Source of the DNA: Prevotella sp. UBA1705
Lineage (GTDB): Bacteria > Bacteroidota > Bacteroidia > Bacteroidales > Bacteroidaceae
Direction: 5' to 3'
DNA length: 33,414 nucleotides
Assembly (NCBI GenBank): GCA_002317385.1
Contig: DCJH01000046.1
Location: 1 to 33,414 of the forward strand
Shown: piece by piece, positions 1-7,340 of the stretch
Position numbering within the stretch: the first letter of the stretch is position 1
Layout: every line of letters starts with the position of its first letter
Made by a program: the position numbers and the translations under genes
Notes under the pieces: model-generated
The model's input: the letters and a program-made list of their open reading frames with translations, nothing else
Database searches by the model: none
What the model was told of the DNA's origin: nothing

Positions 1-174
1 GGAGAAGATGAGGAACCAGAAGAATACCAGCGACGGGAGAATATTGGCTACGGAATCGCTTAGCGAGAGGTCTTCCTTGACATAGTTGGATGCAATGCCC
101 ACCAGATCGACGAATCCCATGGCAAAGAAGCAGAGCATCACGGGAATCAAGGCGAGTTTGTTAGTCTTGCTCAT
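1..174 (-). CDS. MFS sugar permease, N-terminal part (runs off the left edge)
   Basis: Only the first 58 codons are in the window, from an ATG at 174-172, and the frame is open to base 1. The protein starts MSKTNKLALIPVMLCFFAMG and continues FVDLVGIASNYVKEDLSLSD, then a second hydrophobic stretch (ILPSLVFFWFLIFS). A short cytoplasmic N-terminus, TM1 ending in FAMGFVDLVG and an amphipathic segment before TM2 are typical of the FucP/GluP-like sugar:proton symporters of Bacteroidetes. In the known Bacteroides fructan locus a permease of this class takes up fructose across the inner membrane. Its own promoter carries the same operator layout as both susC promoters in this window, so I infer it is induced together with them. 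Fructose specificity is inferred from context. Confidence 0.82.
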   Translation of the reverse strand, partial: MSKTNKLALIPVMLCFFAMGFVDLVGIASNYVKEDLSLSDSVANILPSLVFFWFLIFS

Positions 175-214
175 AATAGTGAATTGGTTTTTGAGGATGA
201 TTTGATTTCTGTGG

Positions 215-310
215 CAAAATTATGGATTTTGCGTGGCCCGGAAGCGCAGAAAACGTTCATTGGCTTGTGAATTTTGTTCCATGAAACAAATATTCTGCCT
301 GGCGAACGTT
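215..310 (-). promoter_or_regulatory. Promoter and operator of the MFS permease (site 1 of the shared motif)
   Basis: On the minus strand a -7 box TAATTTTG lies at 222-215, about 40 nt ahead of the permease ATG. No -33 TTTG is seen at the usual spacing. Upstream are a CGTTCA half-site at 254-259, a 14-bp dyad TGTTCCATGAAACA at 275-288, and an outer arm GAACGTT at 304-310 that mirrors AACGTTC at 252-258. The spacings (32 nt from the -7 box to CGTTCA, 60 nt from box to dyad) equal those at the susC promoter near 26557-26652. The element begins only 26 nt from the stop of the upstream GH32 gene. Binding by the local HTCS regulators is inferred. Confidence 0.72.
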
Positions 311-335
311 TTTTGCGACGGGGCCGTCATTACTT

Positions 336-2060
336 TTACTTTTTCAGAGCATATACTTTATACTTGCCGCCCTTCACCGTAATCTTGTTATAAGGCTCGG
401 TGGGGAACACGATGTTAGTCATCGACATCTTGCCGTCGGCGTCTAAAGTCTCAATGCTGCTGTGGTCTATGAAGATTTGAAGCGTGCGTATTTTTCCGTA
501 GGTCGGGGCCTTGGTCACTGCGGCGAAGGCATCGCTGAAGCTGGTGTCACCACTCTTGGTGCGGTCCATCGAGAAGCTCTCGCTCGCCGCGTCGTAGGTC
601 ATCGTCACCTGTTCGCCCTTGCTGTTCGAGAGCACGATGGTAGCATTGTTCTTCAGTTGCACGTCTACGCGGCAGGCGGGAAGGAGCTTCGTGCCGGCCT
701 TCGTGCTGAAGGCGGCCATCGATTCCTTGCTGGCCTTCACGCTGCAGTAGCTCTTGCCCTGATAGCTAAAGAGGCCCAGGTCGCGGGCAATGGTGTTGGC
801 GGCGCGGTATTGCTTGGTCGGAACGATGTTGGCATACTGCCAGTTGCTCATCCATGCCACGGCCACGTGACGGCCTTCAGGAGCATTGTCGAAGGTCACG
901 GTGGCGTAGTGGTCCTTGCCCCAGTCCATCCATTTGGTCTCTTCGGGCTTCGATTCGCAGGTAAACTGGTGTCCGTCGAATGTCCCTACGAAGTATTGGG
1001 TGGCCGAACCACCATAAGGTCCGCCGGGGTTGATGTTGCAGATGAGGATCCATTTGTTGTCCATCCTCAGCAGGTCGGGACATTCCCACACGCCTTCGTG
1101 ATTGCCATAGCCCTCGCCGAAGCTGCTCTCGAAGGTCCAATCCTTGAGGTTCGACGACGTGTAGATGTTCATTTTCTGACCCGCTGCGAGTATAAGGTTC
1201 CACTTCTGAATATCTTCGTTCCAGAACATGTGGGGGTCGCGGAAGTCGGGTACGTTCGAGGTGATCACCGGATTGTTGGCATATTTGGTAAACGTCTTGC
1301 CGCCGTCGGTGCTGTAGGCCAGACTCTGCGTCTGGTTCTGACCAGCCGATGTGTACATCGCCACGATGGCATTGGCGCCAAATCCGGCCGTGTTGTTCTT
1401 GTCTACCACCGCCGAGCCGCTGAACACCGTACCGATGGCGTCGGGCTCCACGGCCTCGCCCTCAAATGTCCAGTTCACCAAGTCGCGCGAAGTGGAGTGG
1501 CCCCAGGTCATGTTCTCCCACTGCGAGCCGTAGGGGTTATGCTGGAAATAGAGGTGCCACACACCATCTTTATAGAACATACCGTTCGGGTCGTTCATCC
1601 ATCCGTAGGCCGGCGTGTGATGATAGGCCGGGCGAAACTTCTCGCGGTTGGCCATATCGAAGCTGTCTGAGGTCTTGAGCTGGTTCCAGCAGGCAAAATC
1701 CTTCATCGGACTCTTGGTCCGTCGGTCGGCCGTATTGTTGAAAGACACGTCTATCAGCAGGTCATTGCCAAACTCCTTCAGCGACAGCGGCACCATGTAG
1801 TCGGTCTTGTCGGCCGTGAGACGGCAGTTGAGTTCCTTCACCACCTGGCCGTTTTTGATGACTTTCACGTGGGCCATATCCTCGCGTTCCTCGATGGGGA
1901 GGAGCAGGAAACGGGCGTTGGTCTTCAGCCTGAACATGCAGTGGTTGTCGCTCAGGTAGTGGAAATCCTGCGGATTCAGGTTGTCTGCCTGCACGGATGG
2001 TACGGCGGCGAACGACATGATGGCGCAACACACCATGAGCTTCCTGCGGAACGTGCTCAT
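336..2060 (-). CDS. GH32 exo-type fructan beta-fructosidase (levanase/inulinase family)
   Basis: Secreted five-bladed beta-propeller hydrolase that releases fructose from beta-fructans. Counted from an upstream in-frame ATG at 2108, the nucleophile motif WMNDPNG is at 170-176 (Asp173), FSGSAV at 229-234, the RDP motif at 290-292 (Asp291) and WECPD at 341-345 (acid/base Glu342), so all three acidic residues are present. A domain of about 95 residues precedes the propeller; it looks like the DUF4980-type module found in front of many Bacteroides GH32 enzymes. A beta-sandwich follows. I chose the ATG at 2060 because MSTFRRKLMVCCAIMSFAAV plus SVQA is a clean signal peptide; 2108 would add 16 residues. 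There is no lipobox, so the enzyme is probably periplasmic. It lies just downstream of a small secreted protein gene and upstream of the fructose permease. Levan versus inulin preference cannot be read from the sequence. Confidence 0.93.
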   Translation of the reverse strand: MSTFRRKLMVCCAIMSFAAVPSVQADNLNPQDFHYLSDNHCMFRLKTNARFLLLPIEEREDMAHVKVIKNGQVVKELNCRLTADKTDYMVPLSLKEFGNDLLIDVSFNNTADRRTKSPMKDFACWNQLKTSDSFDMANREKFRPAYHHTPAYGWMNDPNGMFYKDGVWHLYFQHNPYGSQWENMTWGHSTSRDLVNWTFEGEAVEPDAIGTVFSGSAVVDKNNTAGFGANAIVAMYTSAGQNQTQSLAYSTDGGKTFTKYANNPVITSNVPDFRDPHMFWNEDIQKWNLILAAGQKMNIYTSSNLKDWTFESSFGEGYGNHEGVWECPDLLRMDNKWILICNINPGGPYGGSATQYFVGTFDGHQFTCESKPEETKWMDWGKDHYATVTFDNAPEGRHVAVAWMSNWQYANIVPTKQYRAANTIARDLGLFSYQGKSYCSVKASKESMAAFSTKAGTKLLPACRVDVQLKNNATIVLSNSKGEQVTMTYDAASESFSMDRTKSGDTSFSDAFAAVTKAPTYGKIRTLQIFIDHSSIETLDADGKMSMTNIVFPTEPYNKITVKGGKYKVYALKK

Positions 2061-2126
2061 CGCCGTTGCGATACACTTCAAAGAGAAAGGGTTGGATCGA
2101 CTTATCATAGATTGTTTATTATGGGT

Positions 2127-2534
2127 TTACTTGACGATTATCTTTTTCTTGTTGATGATATAGATGCCTTTGGGAAGTCCTTGCGCGGCCTTCTCCACGG
2201 CTACCTGATGCCTCACTTCGGCCCCCGAGAGCGTGTAGACGTTCACCTTTCTCGGTTCCTCGAGCCTGGTCTCGCTGATGCCCGTGGAGGTCTCGATATG
2301 AAATTTCACGGTCTTAATGCCGTCTGAGGCGGGCAGTTGGAGATAGGCATGAAACGCTTTCTTCGTGGCGATGCTACTTCCGAGCAGGAAGTTGGCATCG
2401 CTCCCTGTGCCCGATGCCATGGCATTCGTGGTGCCGAGGCAGGCTGCCGCGAGCATCATGCCACCCAGGGCGCGTTGGCCCAGGTGCATGGTCACGATAG
2501 TCCCACGGGGGATAAGGGTCTTGAGGCTTGTCAT
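2127..2534 (-). CDS. Small secreted protein consisting only of a T9SS-like C-terminal tail
   Basis: About 135 residues. A signal-like N-terminus with the hydrophobic core ALGGMMLAAACLG leads directly into a segment (FLLGSSIATKKAFHAYLQLP) and a tail (VNVYTLSGAEVRHQV, then GLPKGIYIINKKKIIVK). Both segments align by eye with the last ~100 residues of the binding-module protein at 2868-4334. The tail resembles the T9SS type A sorting domain in its VYTLxGxxV and LPKGIYI elements and basic end. Nothing resembling a catalytic or binding domain is present. A -7 box at 2572-2565 supports the ATG at 2534; a later ATG at 2489 is also possible. It may be the leftover end of a larger gene that lost its body, or a genuine small secreted protein. 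It is probably co-transcribed with the GH32 gene downstream. Confidence 0.6.
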   Translation of the reverse strand: MTSLKTLIPRGTIVTMHLGQRALGGMMLAAACLGTTNAMASGTGSDANFLLGSSIATKKAFHAYLQLPASDGIKTVKFHIETSTGISETRLEEPRKVNVYTLSGAEVRHQVAVEKAAQGLPKGIYIINKKKIIVK

Positions 2535-2564
2535 CTGTCGGTGTTGTTTGGGTTGGTGTTGTTG

Positions 2565-2572
2565 CAAATTTA
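2565..2572 (-). promoter_or_regulatory. -7 promoter box for the 2534-336 operon
   Basis: The minus strand reads TAAATTTG at 2572-2565, a full match to the Bacteroidetes -7 consensus TAnnTTTG, about 30 nt ahead of the ATG at 2534. It follows the terminator-like hairpin of the upstream operon, so the small tail protein and the exo-GH32 probably form their own transcription unit. Confidence 0.6.
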
Positions 2573-2596
2573 CAATGAAAATCGGGTCAGAGGTAT

Positions 2597-2658
2597 AAAA
2601 AATCACCCATCGTCTACTATTTTTGTTGCACCGCAACGATATTTTCAACGATGGGTGA
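2597..2658 (-). terminator. Terminator-like hairpin after the large operon, with an inner dyad
   Basis: On the minus strand an 11-bp perfect stem (TCACCCATCGT, pairing 2658-2648 with 2613-2603) is followed by six T (2602-2597), as in an intrinsic terminator. It starts 22 nt after the stop of the 63-residue peptide gene at 2680. The 34-nt loop holds a second perfect dyad, GTTGC-ACC-GCAAC (2625-2637), concentric with the outer one. The inner dyad may also act as an operator for the promoter at 2565; this is treated as a separate finding. Confidence 0.65.
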
Positions 2659-2679
2659 AAAGTGCTATCGGTCTTTTAC

Positions 2680-2871
2680 CTACTCGAAACCGTCGTCTCC
2701 TGACTCGTCATCCCAGACGCTCCGCGGAGTATATTCCTTGGCGCTGAAGCTGCCGTTGTAGGTGTCGGTCTCGTTCATGTTGACCGTCACCGTACCCGAT
2801 GCGGCCATCAACTGTTCAAGGTCCAACTGCCGGAACCGGCAGTTGGGCATTACATACGTGTTCTTTTTCAT
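2680..2871 (-). CDS. 63-residue conserved-type small protein, translationally coupled
   Basis: The protein starts MKKNTYVMPNCRFRQLDLEQ, then LMAASGTVTV, and ends in a strongly acidic tail (DDESGDDGFE). Its ATG at 2871-2869 overlaps the TGA of the upstream gene (2870-2868) as ATGA, a hallmark of translational coupling and good support for a real gene. I see no membrane segment or normal signal peptide. Small proteins of this general form (MKK-Y-P start, an LMAASG-like motif, variable acidic end) occur beside secreted-protein genes in Prevotella and Bacteroides, and I know of no assigned function. The MAASG segment could be a processing site separating a leader from a tail, but that is speculation. 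It is the last gene before the terminator hairpin. Confidence 0.72.
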   Translation of the reverse strand: MKKNTYVMPNCRFRQLDLEQLMAASGTVTVNMNETDTYNGSFSAKEYTPRSVWDDESGDDGFE

Positions 2872-4334
2872 CTCACAATCACCTTCTTATTGTTGATTAC
2901 ATAGATTCCTTTGGCCAGTCCGTTGGTGGCATTGCCGGCCGATACCTGGCTTCTCACCTGTGCTCCGGTCACGGTATATACGTCTACCAAGGTGTTGGCA
3001 GCTTGGCTCAGGCTGCTGATGCCCGTGGGATCGCCGATAGAGAATACCATCGACTTGGCTCCGGCGGCCGGTGTCAGATAGGCATGGAAGGCATTGATGG
3101 TGGCATCTGTGCCGCCCAACTTGAACTCATTGCTGTCGATGCCCCAAAGATTGGTGGCACTCTGCGGTGCATATACGCCCACGAAAGTGGTGCCCAGCGA
3201 TGCCGGAGTGGCCACGATGGTCTTGCCGGCAAACTCCTGTGTGGCCGAGGCTGTGGCGCCGTCGGTGATCATCGGAGTGTTGGCAGCCACGCTCGAAGCT
3301 ATGTTGAAGTTCACGGTCGTGATGCCGTTGGCTGTTGATGAGGAGCCGTAGGTGGCAATGTTGGTAGCGCCCAGCTCAGCAGCTGTGGTGGCAAAGGGCA
3401 GGCAGATGGTATTGTTGCCGTCGGCCATGGCACGTGTCATGGTCACCTTCTCTGCGGTGAAGCCTTCCTTAGCCTTGAAGGCGAAGCCCTCGTTGAGGTC
3501 CAGCTGTGCAGTGGCTCCGTTGGCAATGACGTTCGATCCGTCGAAAGTCTGGTCGGCATAGGTCAGGATATTGGGGTTCACGCCACCCAGAGCATTGTAG
3601 ACATCCTTCAGGATGGTGCCGCGGAAATCCACAGATGTTACGTTGGGCGATATCTTGGCAGCCAGCGTTTCGAAGTCGTTGTATGTCACTGGGACCCATC
3701 CTCCGTCGGTGTTCTGGCAGTCGCCTTTCATCCATGAGCCGGTGAGGGTGAGGTCGCCCGTGAGCGATCCGTCGGTGATGTCCTTCAAGGGAGTGCCGTT
3801 CACCGTGGGCAGAGGCTCCACTACAATATTGTCTATATAGACCATTTCATCGGCTGTCACGTCGTCGGTCGATGCCGTGATGGTCATTACACCAGGAAAA
3901 TCGTTCATTGCCGTGTTGGTAGAGAAGTCCAACACCACCTTCTGCCAGCTGCCGCTGCCGCCATACCATGCTGCCGCCTTCTCCCAATAGCCGGCCGAAC
4001 CGTCGGTAGGGTCGGATATTTCAATATTCACATTGCTGTTGCCTGCGCGCTTGATCATCAGCGAGATGCGGCGGTTGCCGGCGAGATTGGGCTGAATCCA
4101 GTCGCGGAAGGGCACCTTCACCACCTTGCTGCCGCTGGTCATCGTGAAGGAGAGACATTTGGCCGAGGTATTGATGCCACTCTGGTCGGGGTTGGTCACC
4201 ACCGTGGGGGCACCGTCGTCCCAGCATCCACCGCGGCTGCCAAGGTCGTAGGTTTCACCGTCCCAGAGCACTGTCTGGGCGAAAGTTGCCATAGACGACA
4301 ACATCAGACATGAGAGTAAAAGTTGTTTTTTCAT
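2868..4334 (-). CDS. Secreted binding-module protein with T9SS-like C-terminal tail
   Basis: 488 residues from the ATG at 4334, with signal peptide MKKQLLLSCLMLSSMATFAQ. Residues ~21-180 form a jelly-roll, carbohydrate-binding-like module (GSRGGCWDDG, VPFRDW, SWQKVVLDFSTN, YIDNIVVE). A second domain (~185-400) contains GSWMKGDCQNTDG, a NDFETLAAK segment and a TICLPFA segment seen in Prevotella surface proteins. The C-terminus (VDVYTVTGAQVRSQV, then GLAKGIYVINNKKVIVR) resembles a T9SS type A sorting tail, which implies export to the cell surface or outside. No catalytic motif is visible, so a fructan-binding role is inferred from position. The first two domains are paralogous to the N-terminal half of the upstream gene at 4346-7051. 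The gap to that gene is 11 nt, and its stop overlaps the start of the 63-residue peptide. Confidence 0.8.
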   Translation of the reverse strand: MKKQLLLSCLMLSSMATFAQTVLWDGETYDLGSRGGCWDDGAPTVVTNPDQSGINTSAKCLSFTMTSGSKVVKVPFRDWIQPNLAGNRRISLMIKRAGNSNVNIEISDPTDGSAGYWEKAAAWYGGSGSWQKVVLDFSTNTAMNDFPGVMTITASTDDVTADEMVYIDNIVVEPLPTVNGTPLKDITDGSLTGDLTLTGSWMKGDCQNTDGGWVPVTYNDFETLAAKISPNVTSVDFRGTILKDVYNALGGVNPNILTYADQTFDGSNVIANGATAQLDLNEGFAFKAKEGFTAEKVTMTRAMADGNNTICLPFATTAAELGATNIATYGSSSTANGITTVNFNIASSVAANTPMITDGATASATQEFAGKTIVATPASLGTTFVGVYAPQSATNLWGIDSNEFKLGGTDATINAFHAYLTPAAGAKSMVFSIGDPTGISSLSQAANTLVDVYTVTGAQVRSQVSAGNATNGLAKGIYVINNKKVIVR

Positions 4335-4345
4335 AAAGCTAAGTT

Positions 4346-7051
4346 TTAATATTGATTGATTTTTATGTTGGCTATGGTCGTCGTGCCACCATAGTTGTTC
4401 ATGCTCCAGCAGTTCTGGTCTATGCCGTAGAGGCGGCTCGTATAGGCCACGGTGTCGTTGATATATACCACGCACACGCTGTTGTCGGTGTAGAGGGTCA
4501 CCCGGTAGGTGTTGTCGGCTGGGCGATTGAACATGTAGCTGTCGGCACCGGCTATGAATCCCTTGCCCGCCGGGCCCTCTTCCTCCAGGTTGATCTTGCG
4601 TCGGCTGTCGCTCTCGGGGTTCACCACGAGCGAGTAATACTTCTCCGAGTCGGAGCCGCGCACCAGCGAAATGCCAAACTTATCGGTGTTGCCGGCGGTG
4701 GTCACGGTGAAGGAGATGCGGTTGTGGCTACCCAGTCGGGCAAAGAGCACATAGCTATCTCCTGTCAGCGTGTAGCCGTCCTGCTGCGCCGACACGCCGC
4801 TCTCACTCTGTGCTTCGGCTTTCACCTCGGCCGTGAGGCCGTATTTCCGGGCGATGGCGTCCACCTCGCCGAGCGTCAGCGTGCCGTCGGCATGCTGGAC
4901 GATGCGCGATGCCACCAGGTTGCCGCCCCATTCGGGTGTCTCCGTGGCGCTCACGGCGGTGTTGTCGTTGTTGGCGCGGGTGGGACACCAGCCCCAGATG
5001 TATCGGTTGGTGCCGTCGCTGGCCGTCTTGGCGGCATAGAGCGCCCGGCTGTCGAGGTAGCCTTCGTGGTCGTCGGGCCAGAGGCCGGCGTCGCCCGCGG
5101 TGCAGGCCTTCAGGCCGTCGAGGGTCTGCGCCTTGAAATATTGCACGCGGCGCACCGAGGCCAGCTGCTCGCTGTAGACCAGATACCACCAGTTGCCCAT
5201 CTTGAACACGTCGGGGCACTCATACGAGCGGTCCCACATCATGTCCATGAACCGGCCTCGGCTGGTCCAGTTTTGCAGGTCGGGCGAGGTAAACTCGGCC
5301 AGGAAGCCCTTGCTGCCGAAGCGCGAGGTGACCAGCATGTGGTAGAGGCCATCGTCGCCCTTGAACACACAGGGGTCGCGGAAATCATAGCGTCCGTAGC
5401 CGTAGTCCTCGGGCTTGAGCACAAACGAGGTGTTCTTGGTCCAGGTCTTGAAGTCGGGCGAGGTGGCCATCACCACGGCCTGCGGTGCCTGCGAGGCTGT
5501 GGGCTGATAGCGGTTGCCGGTGTAGAACGCATAGTAGAGGTGGTCGGCCTCCGAGTAGACAATGGAGCCGGTGCCCAGCGCGGCATCCTGACTGTCTATG
5601 GCGCCGCAGGGAATCTGCAGCCCCATGGAGGTGTAGTGGGCGGCATCGGTGGTGCTCACGCCCCAGATGGGGTGGTAGGTGCCCGTGGGATTGGGCCGCA
5701 GGTCGTAGAGATAGAGCACCTTGAAATCGTTGGCCACGGGGTCGAAGAAGGGCATGGGGTCGCCCACGAAGGCACCCTCGGGCTTGTAGTAGGTGTCTTG
5801 CGCGTCGGCATCGGTCGACGCGATGAACGAGGTGGCATCCCAACGGCTCTCGTTGAGGCCCCACGTGCCCTCTCCGGGCTGCGGGGTGTACTCGCCCACG
5901 AATACCGTGCCGAGGCTCTCCGGGGTGGCCTCCACCTGCTTGCCGGCCAGCGTAATCTGGTCGGCGGCTGTGGCGCCATTGGCGATAAACGGGGTGTTGG
6001 CGGGCACCGAGCCCACCTGTCTGAACGCCACGTCGGCCGTTCCGCTGCTCACCGTGTAGCCGCTGTAGACGGCCACCGAGGTGGCATTCAGTTCCGTGGC
6101 GGTCACGGTAAAGGGCAGGCAGAGGGCATTCTGGCCGTCGGTCAGGCTGCGGCTCAGCGTCACGGCGTCGGCATGGAAGCCTTCGGGCGCGGCAAAGGGA
6201 TAGTTCTCGTTGAGCACCAACTGGTTGGTGGACCCACCGGCCACCACATTGAACTCGCCGAAAGGCTCGTCGGCATAGATGAGCAGGTTGGGGTTCACCT
6301 GACCGAAGGCGTTGTAGGCATCCTTCGTGGCACATCCGCGCAGGTCTATCGAGGTGGCTTGGGCGGTGAGCTTGGCCGCGAGGGTCTCAAAATCGTTATA
6401 CACCACCTTCTGCCAGGCGCCGTCGGCATTCTGGCAGTCGCCCTTCATCCATGAGCCGGTGAGGCGCAGTTGTCCGCTGAGTGAGCCGTCGGCGATGGCC
6501 GACAGGGCCTGACCGTTCACCTGGGGCAGGTCTTCGATCACGATGTTGTCTATATATACGGCTTCGGCCGAGGCCACGTCGCCCGTCGAGGCGGTGATGG
6601 TCATGAGGCCGGGATGGTCGTTGAGCGCGAGGTTGGTCGAGAAATCGAACACCACCTTCTGCCAGCTGCCGCTGCCGCCATACCAGCTCGCCACCTTCTC
6701 CCAGTAGCCGGCCGAGCCGTCGGTGGGGTCGGAGAGCTCTATCTTGATATTGGTATTGGTGGGCTTGCGCACCATGAGCGACACCCGTCGGCTACCGTTC
6801 ATCGAGGGTTTCAGCCAGTCGCGGAAGGGCACCTTCTCCACCTTGCTGCCGTTGGTCATGGTCAACATGAGGCATTGGGCCGACGGATTGATGCCGCCGC
6901 GCTCCGGATTGGCCACCACGGTGGGCGTGCCGTCGTCCCAGCATCCTCCGCGAGAGCCGAGCGTCTGGTCTTCGCCGTCCCAGAGAGTGGTCTGGGCGAG
7001 GGTGGGGAGGGCTAACGAGAGGAGAGCTATGAGTAGTATATTCTTTTTCAT
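4346..7051 (-). CDS. Mosaic protein: binding modules fused to an endo-type GH32 domain
   Basis: 901 residues from the ATG at 7051, with signal peptide MKKNILLIALLSLALPTLAQ. Residues ~21-405 are paralogous to the jelly-roll and second domains of the downstream protein (2868-4334). From about residue 406 (WDATSFIAS) to the end the sequence closely follows the GH32 lipoprotein at 7332-8927, including GDPMPFFDP (Asp433, probable nucleophile), FRDP (Asp561) and YECPD (Glu613), numbered from a TTG six nt upstream. So the likely catalytic triad is intact. The end (IANIKINQY) matches the lipoprotein end (VSDVQVSQY) and not the T9SS-like tail, so the protein has neither lipobox nor sorting tail. It probably binds and cleaves fructan internally, but where it acts is unclear. 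The shadow frame of 700 codons on the other strand is not a gene. Confidence 0.86.
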   Translation of the reverse strand: MKKNILLIALLSLALPTLAQTTLWDGEDQTLGSRGGCWDDGTPTVVANPERGGINPSAQCLMLTMTNGSKVEKVPFRDWLKPSMNGSRRVSLMVRKPTNTNIKIELSDPTDGSAGYWEKVASWYGGSGSWQKVVFDFSTNLALNDHPGLMTITASTGDVASAEAVYIDNIVIEDLPQVNGQALSAIADGSLSGQLRLTGSWMKGDCQNADGAWQKVVYNDFETLAAKLTAQATSIDLRGCATKDAYNAFGQVNPNLLIYADEPFGEFNVVAGGSTNQLVLNENYPFAAPEGFHADAVTLSRSLTDGQNALCLPFTVTATELNATSVAVYSGYTVSSGTADVAFRQVGSVPANTPFIANGATAADQITLAGKQVEATPESLGTVFVGEYTPQPGEGTWGLNESRWDATSFIASTDADAQDTYYKPEGAFVGDPMPFFDPVANDFKVLYLYDLRPNPTGTYHPIWGVSTTDAAHYTSMGLQIPCGAIDSQDAALGTGSIVYSEADHLYYAFYTGNRYQPTASQAPQAVVMATSPDFKTWTKNTSFVLKPEDYGYGRYDFRDPCVFKGDDGLYHMLVTSRFGSKGFLAEFTSPDLQNWTSRGRFMDMMWDRSYECPDVFKMGNWWYLVYSEQLASVRRVQYFKAQTLDGLKACTAGDAGLWPDDHEGYLDSRALYAAKTASDGTNRYIWGWCPTRANNDNTAVSATETPEWGGNLVASRIVQHADGTLTLGEVDAIARKYGLTAEVKAEAQSESGVSAQQDGYTLTGDSYVLFARLGSHNRISFTVTTAGNTDKFGISLVRGSDSEKYYSLVVNPESDSRRKINLEEEGPAGKGFIAGADSYMFNRPADNTYRVTLYTDNSVCVVYINDTVAYTSRLYGIDQNCWSMNNYGGTTTIANIKINQY

Positions 7052-7136
7052 ACGCAATGGAGTTGTGGCGGTCGAAGGTGGGACAGATTAGGCGATGTCT
7101 CAGGGTGGGCTGATGGGGTGCTATGAGGTCGTTTCA

Positions 7137-7224
7137 CGATTAGTACCTTTTCGTGTCGCCTTTAGTACCTTTTCGCGCTGCGATTAGTACCTTTTCGCGG
7201 TGCGATTAGTACCTTTTCGCAAAA
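7137..7224. repeat. Four tandem 22-bp repeats
   Basis: The plus-strand core TTAGTACCTTTTCG recurs exactly at 7140, 7162, 7184 and 7206, each 22 bp apart (about two helical turns). Copies 1, 3 and 4 are preceded by CGA and copy 2 by CCT. The 3' flanks vary slightly (CGTG, CGCG, CGCG, CGCA). The array lies in the 280-bp gap between the endo-GH32 lipoprotein and the mosaic GH32 gene, upstream of the latter. A weak -7-like TTGTTTTG on the minus strand at 7227-7220 would place the array in its 5' untranslated region. Confidence 0.85.
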
Positions 7225-7291
7225 CAATCTGTATGTAGTCTGTAATTCGTTGAATATCAGGTCGGTGTGTATTTGTTGGTGTGAGGTGTGT

Positions 7292-7340
7292 CAATACTGG
7301 GGCCCGAGGTGAGAGCCGGGCCCCAAGATGATTAGTATTG
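7292..7340 (-). other. GC-rich hairpin at the stop of the GH32 lipoprotein gene
   Basis: A perfect 9-bp stem TGGGGCCCG (7298-7306) pairs with 7317-7325 around a 10-nt loop. A second pairing, CAATACT (7292-7298) with AGTATTG (7334-7340), could extend it across an unpaired segment and reaches the stop codon at 7334-7332. On the minus strand no T-run follows, so this is not a clear intrinsic terminator. It may slow or protect the mRNA between the two GH32 genes, which would fit differential expression within the operon. Confidence 0.55.

Noticed and set aside
317..328. GACG...CGTC hairpin after the exo-GH32 stop as a terminator
   Set aside because: The stem is very short and, on the coding strand, is followed by A rather than T; the same segment overlaps the outer part of the permease operator region.
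4352..6454. Open frame of 700 codons on the plus strand
   Set aside because: It lies wholly antisense to the mosaic GH32 gene, whose product has clear family motifs. Its translation is a low-complexity run rich in Gly, Val, His and Ala typical of a shadow frame in GC-rich DNA.
7137..7224. Short CRISPR array
   Set aside because: The repeats are only 22 bp in full period with no unique spacers, and no cas genes are near.
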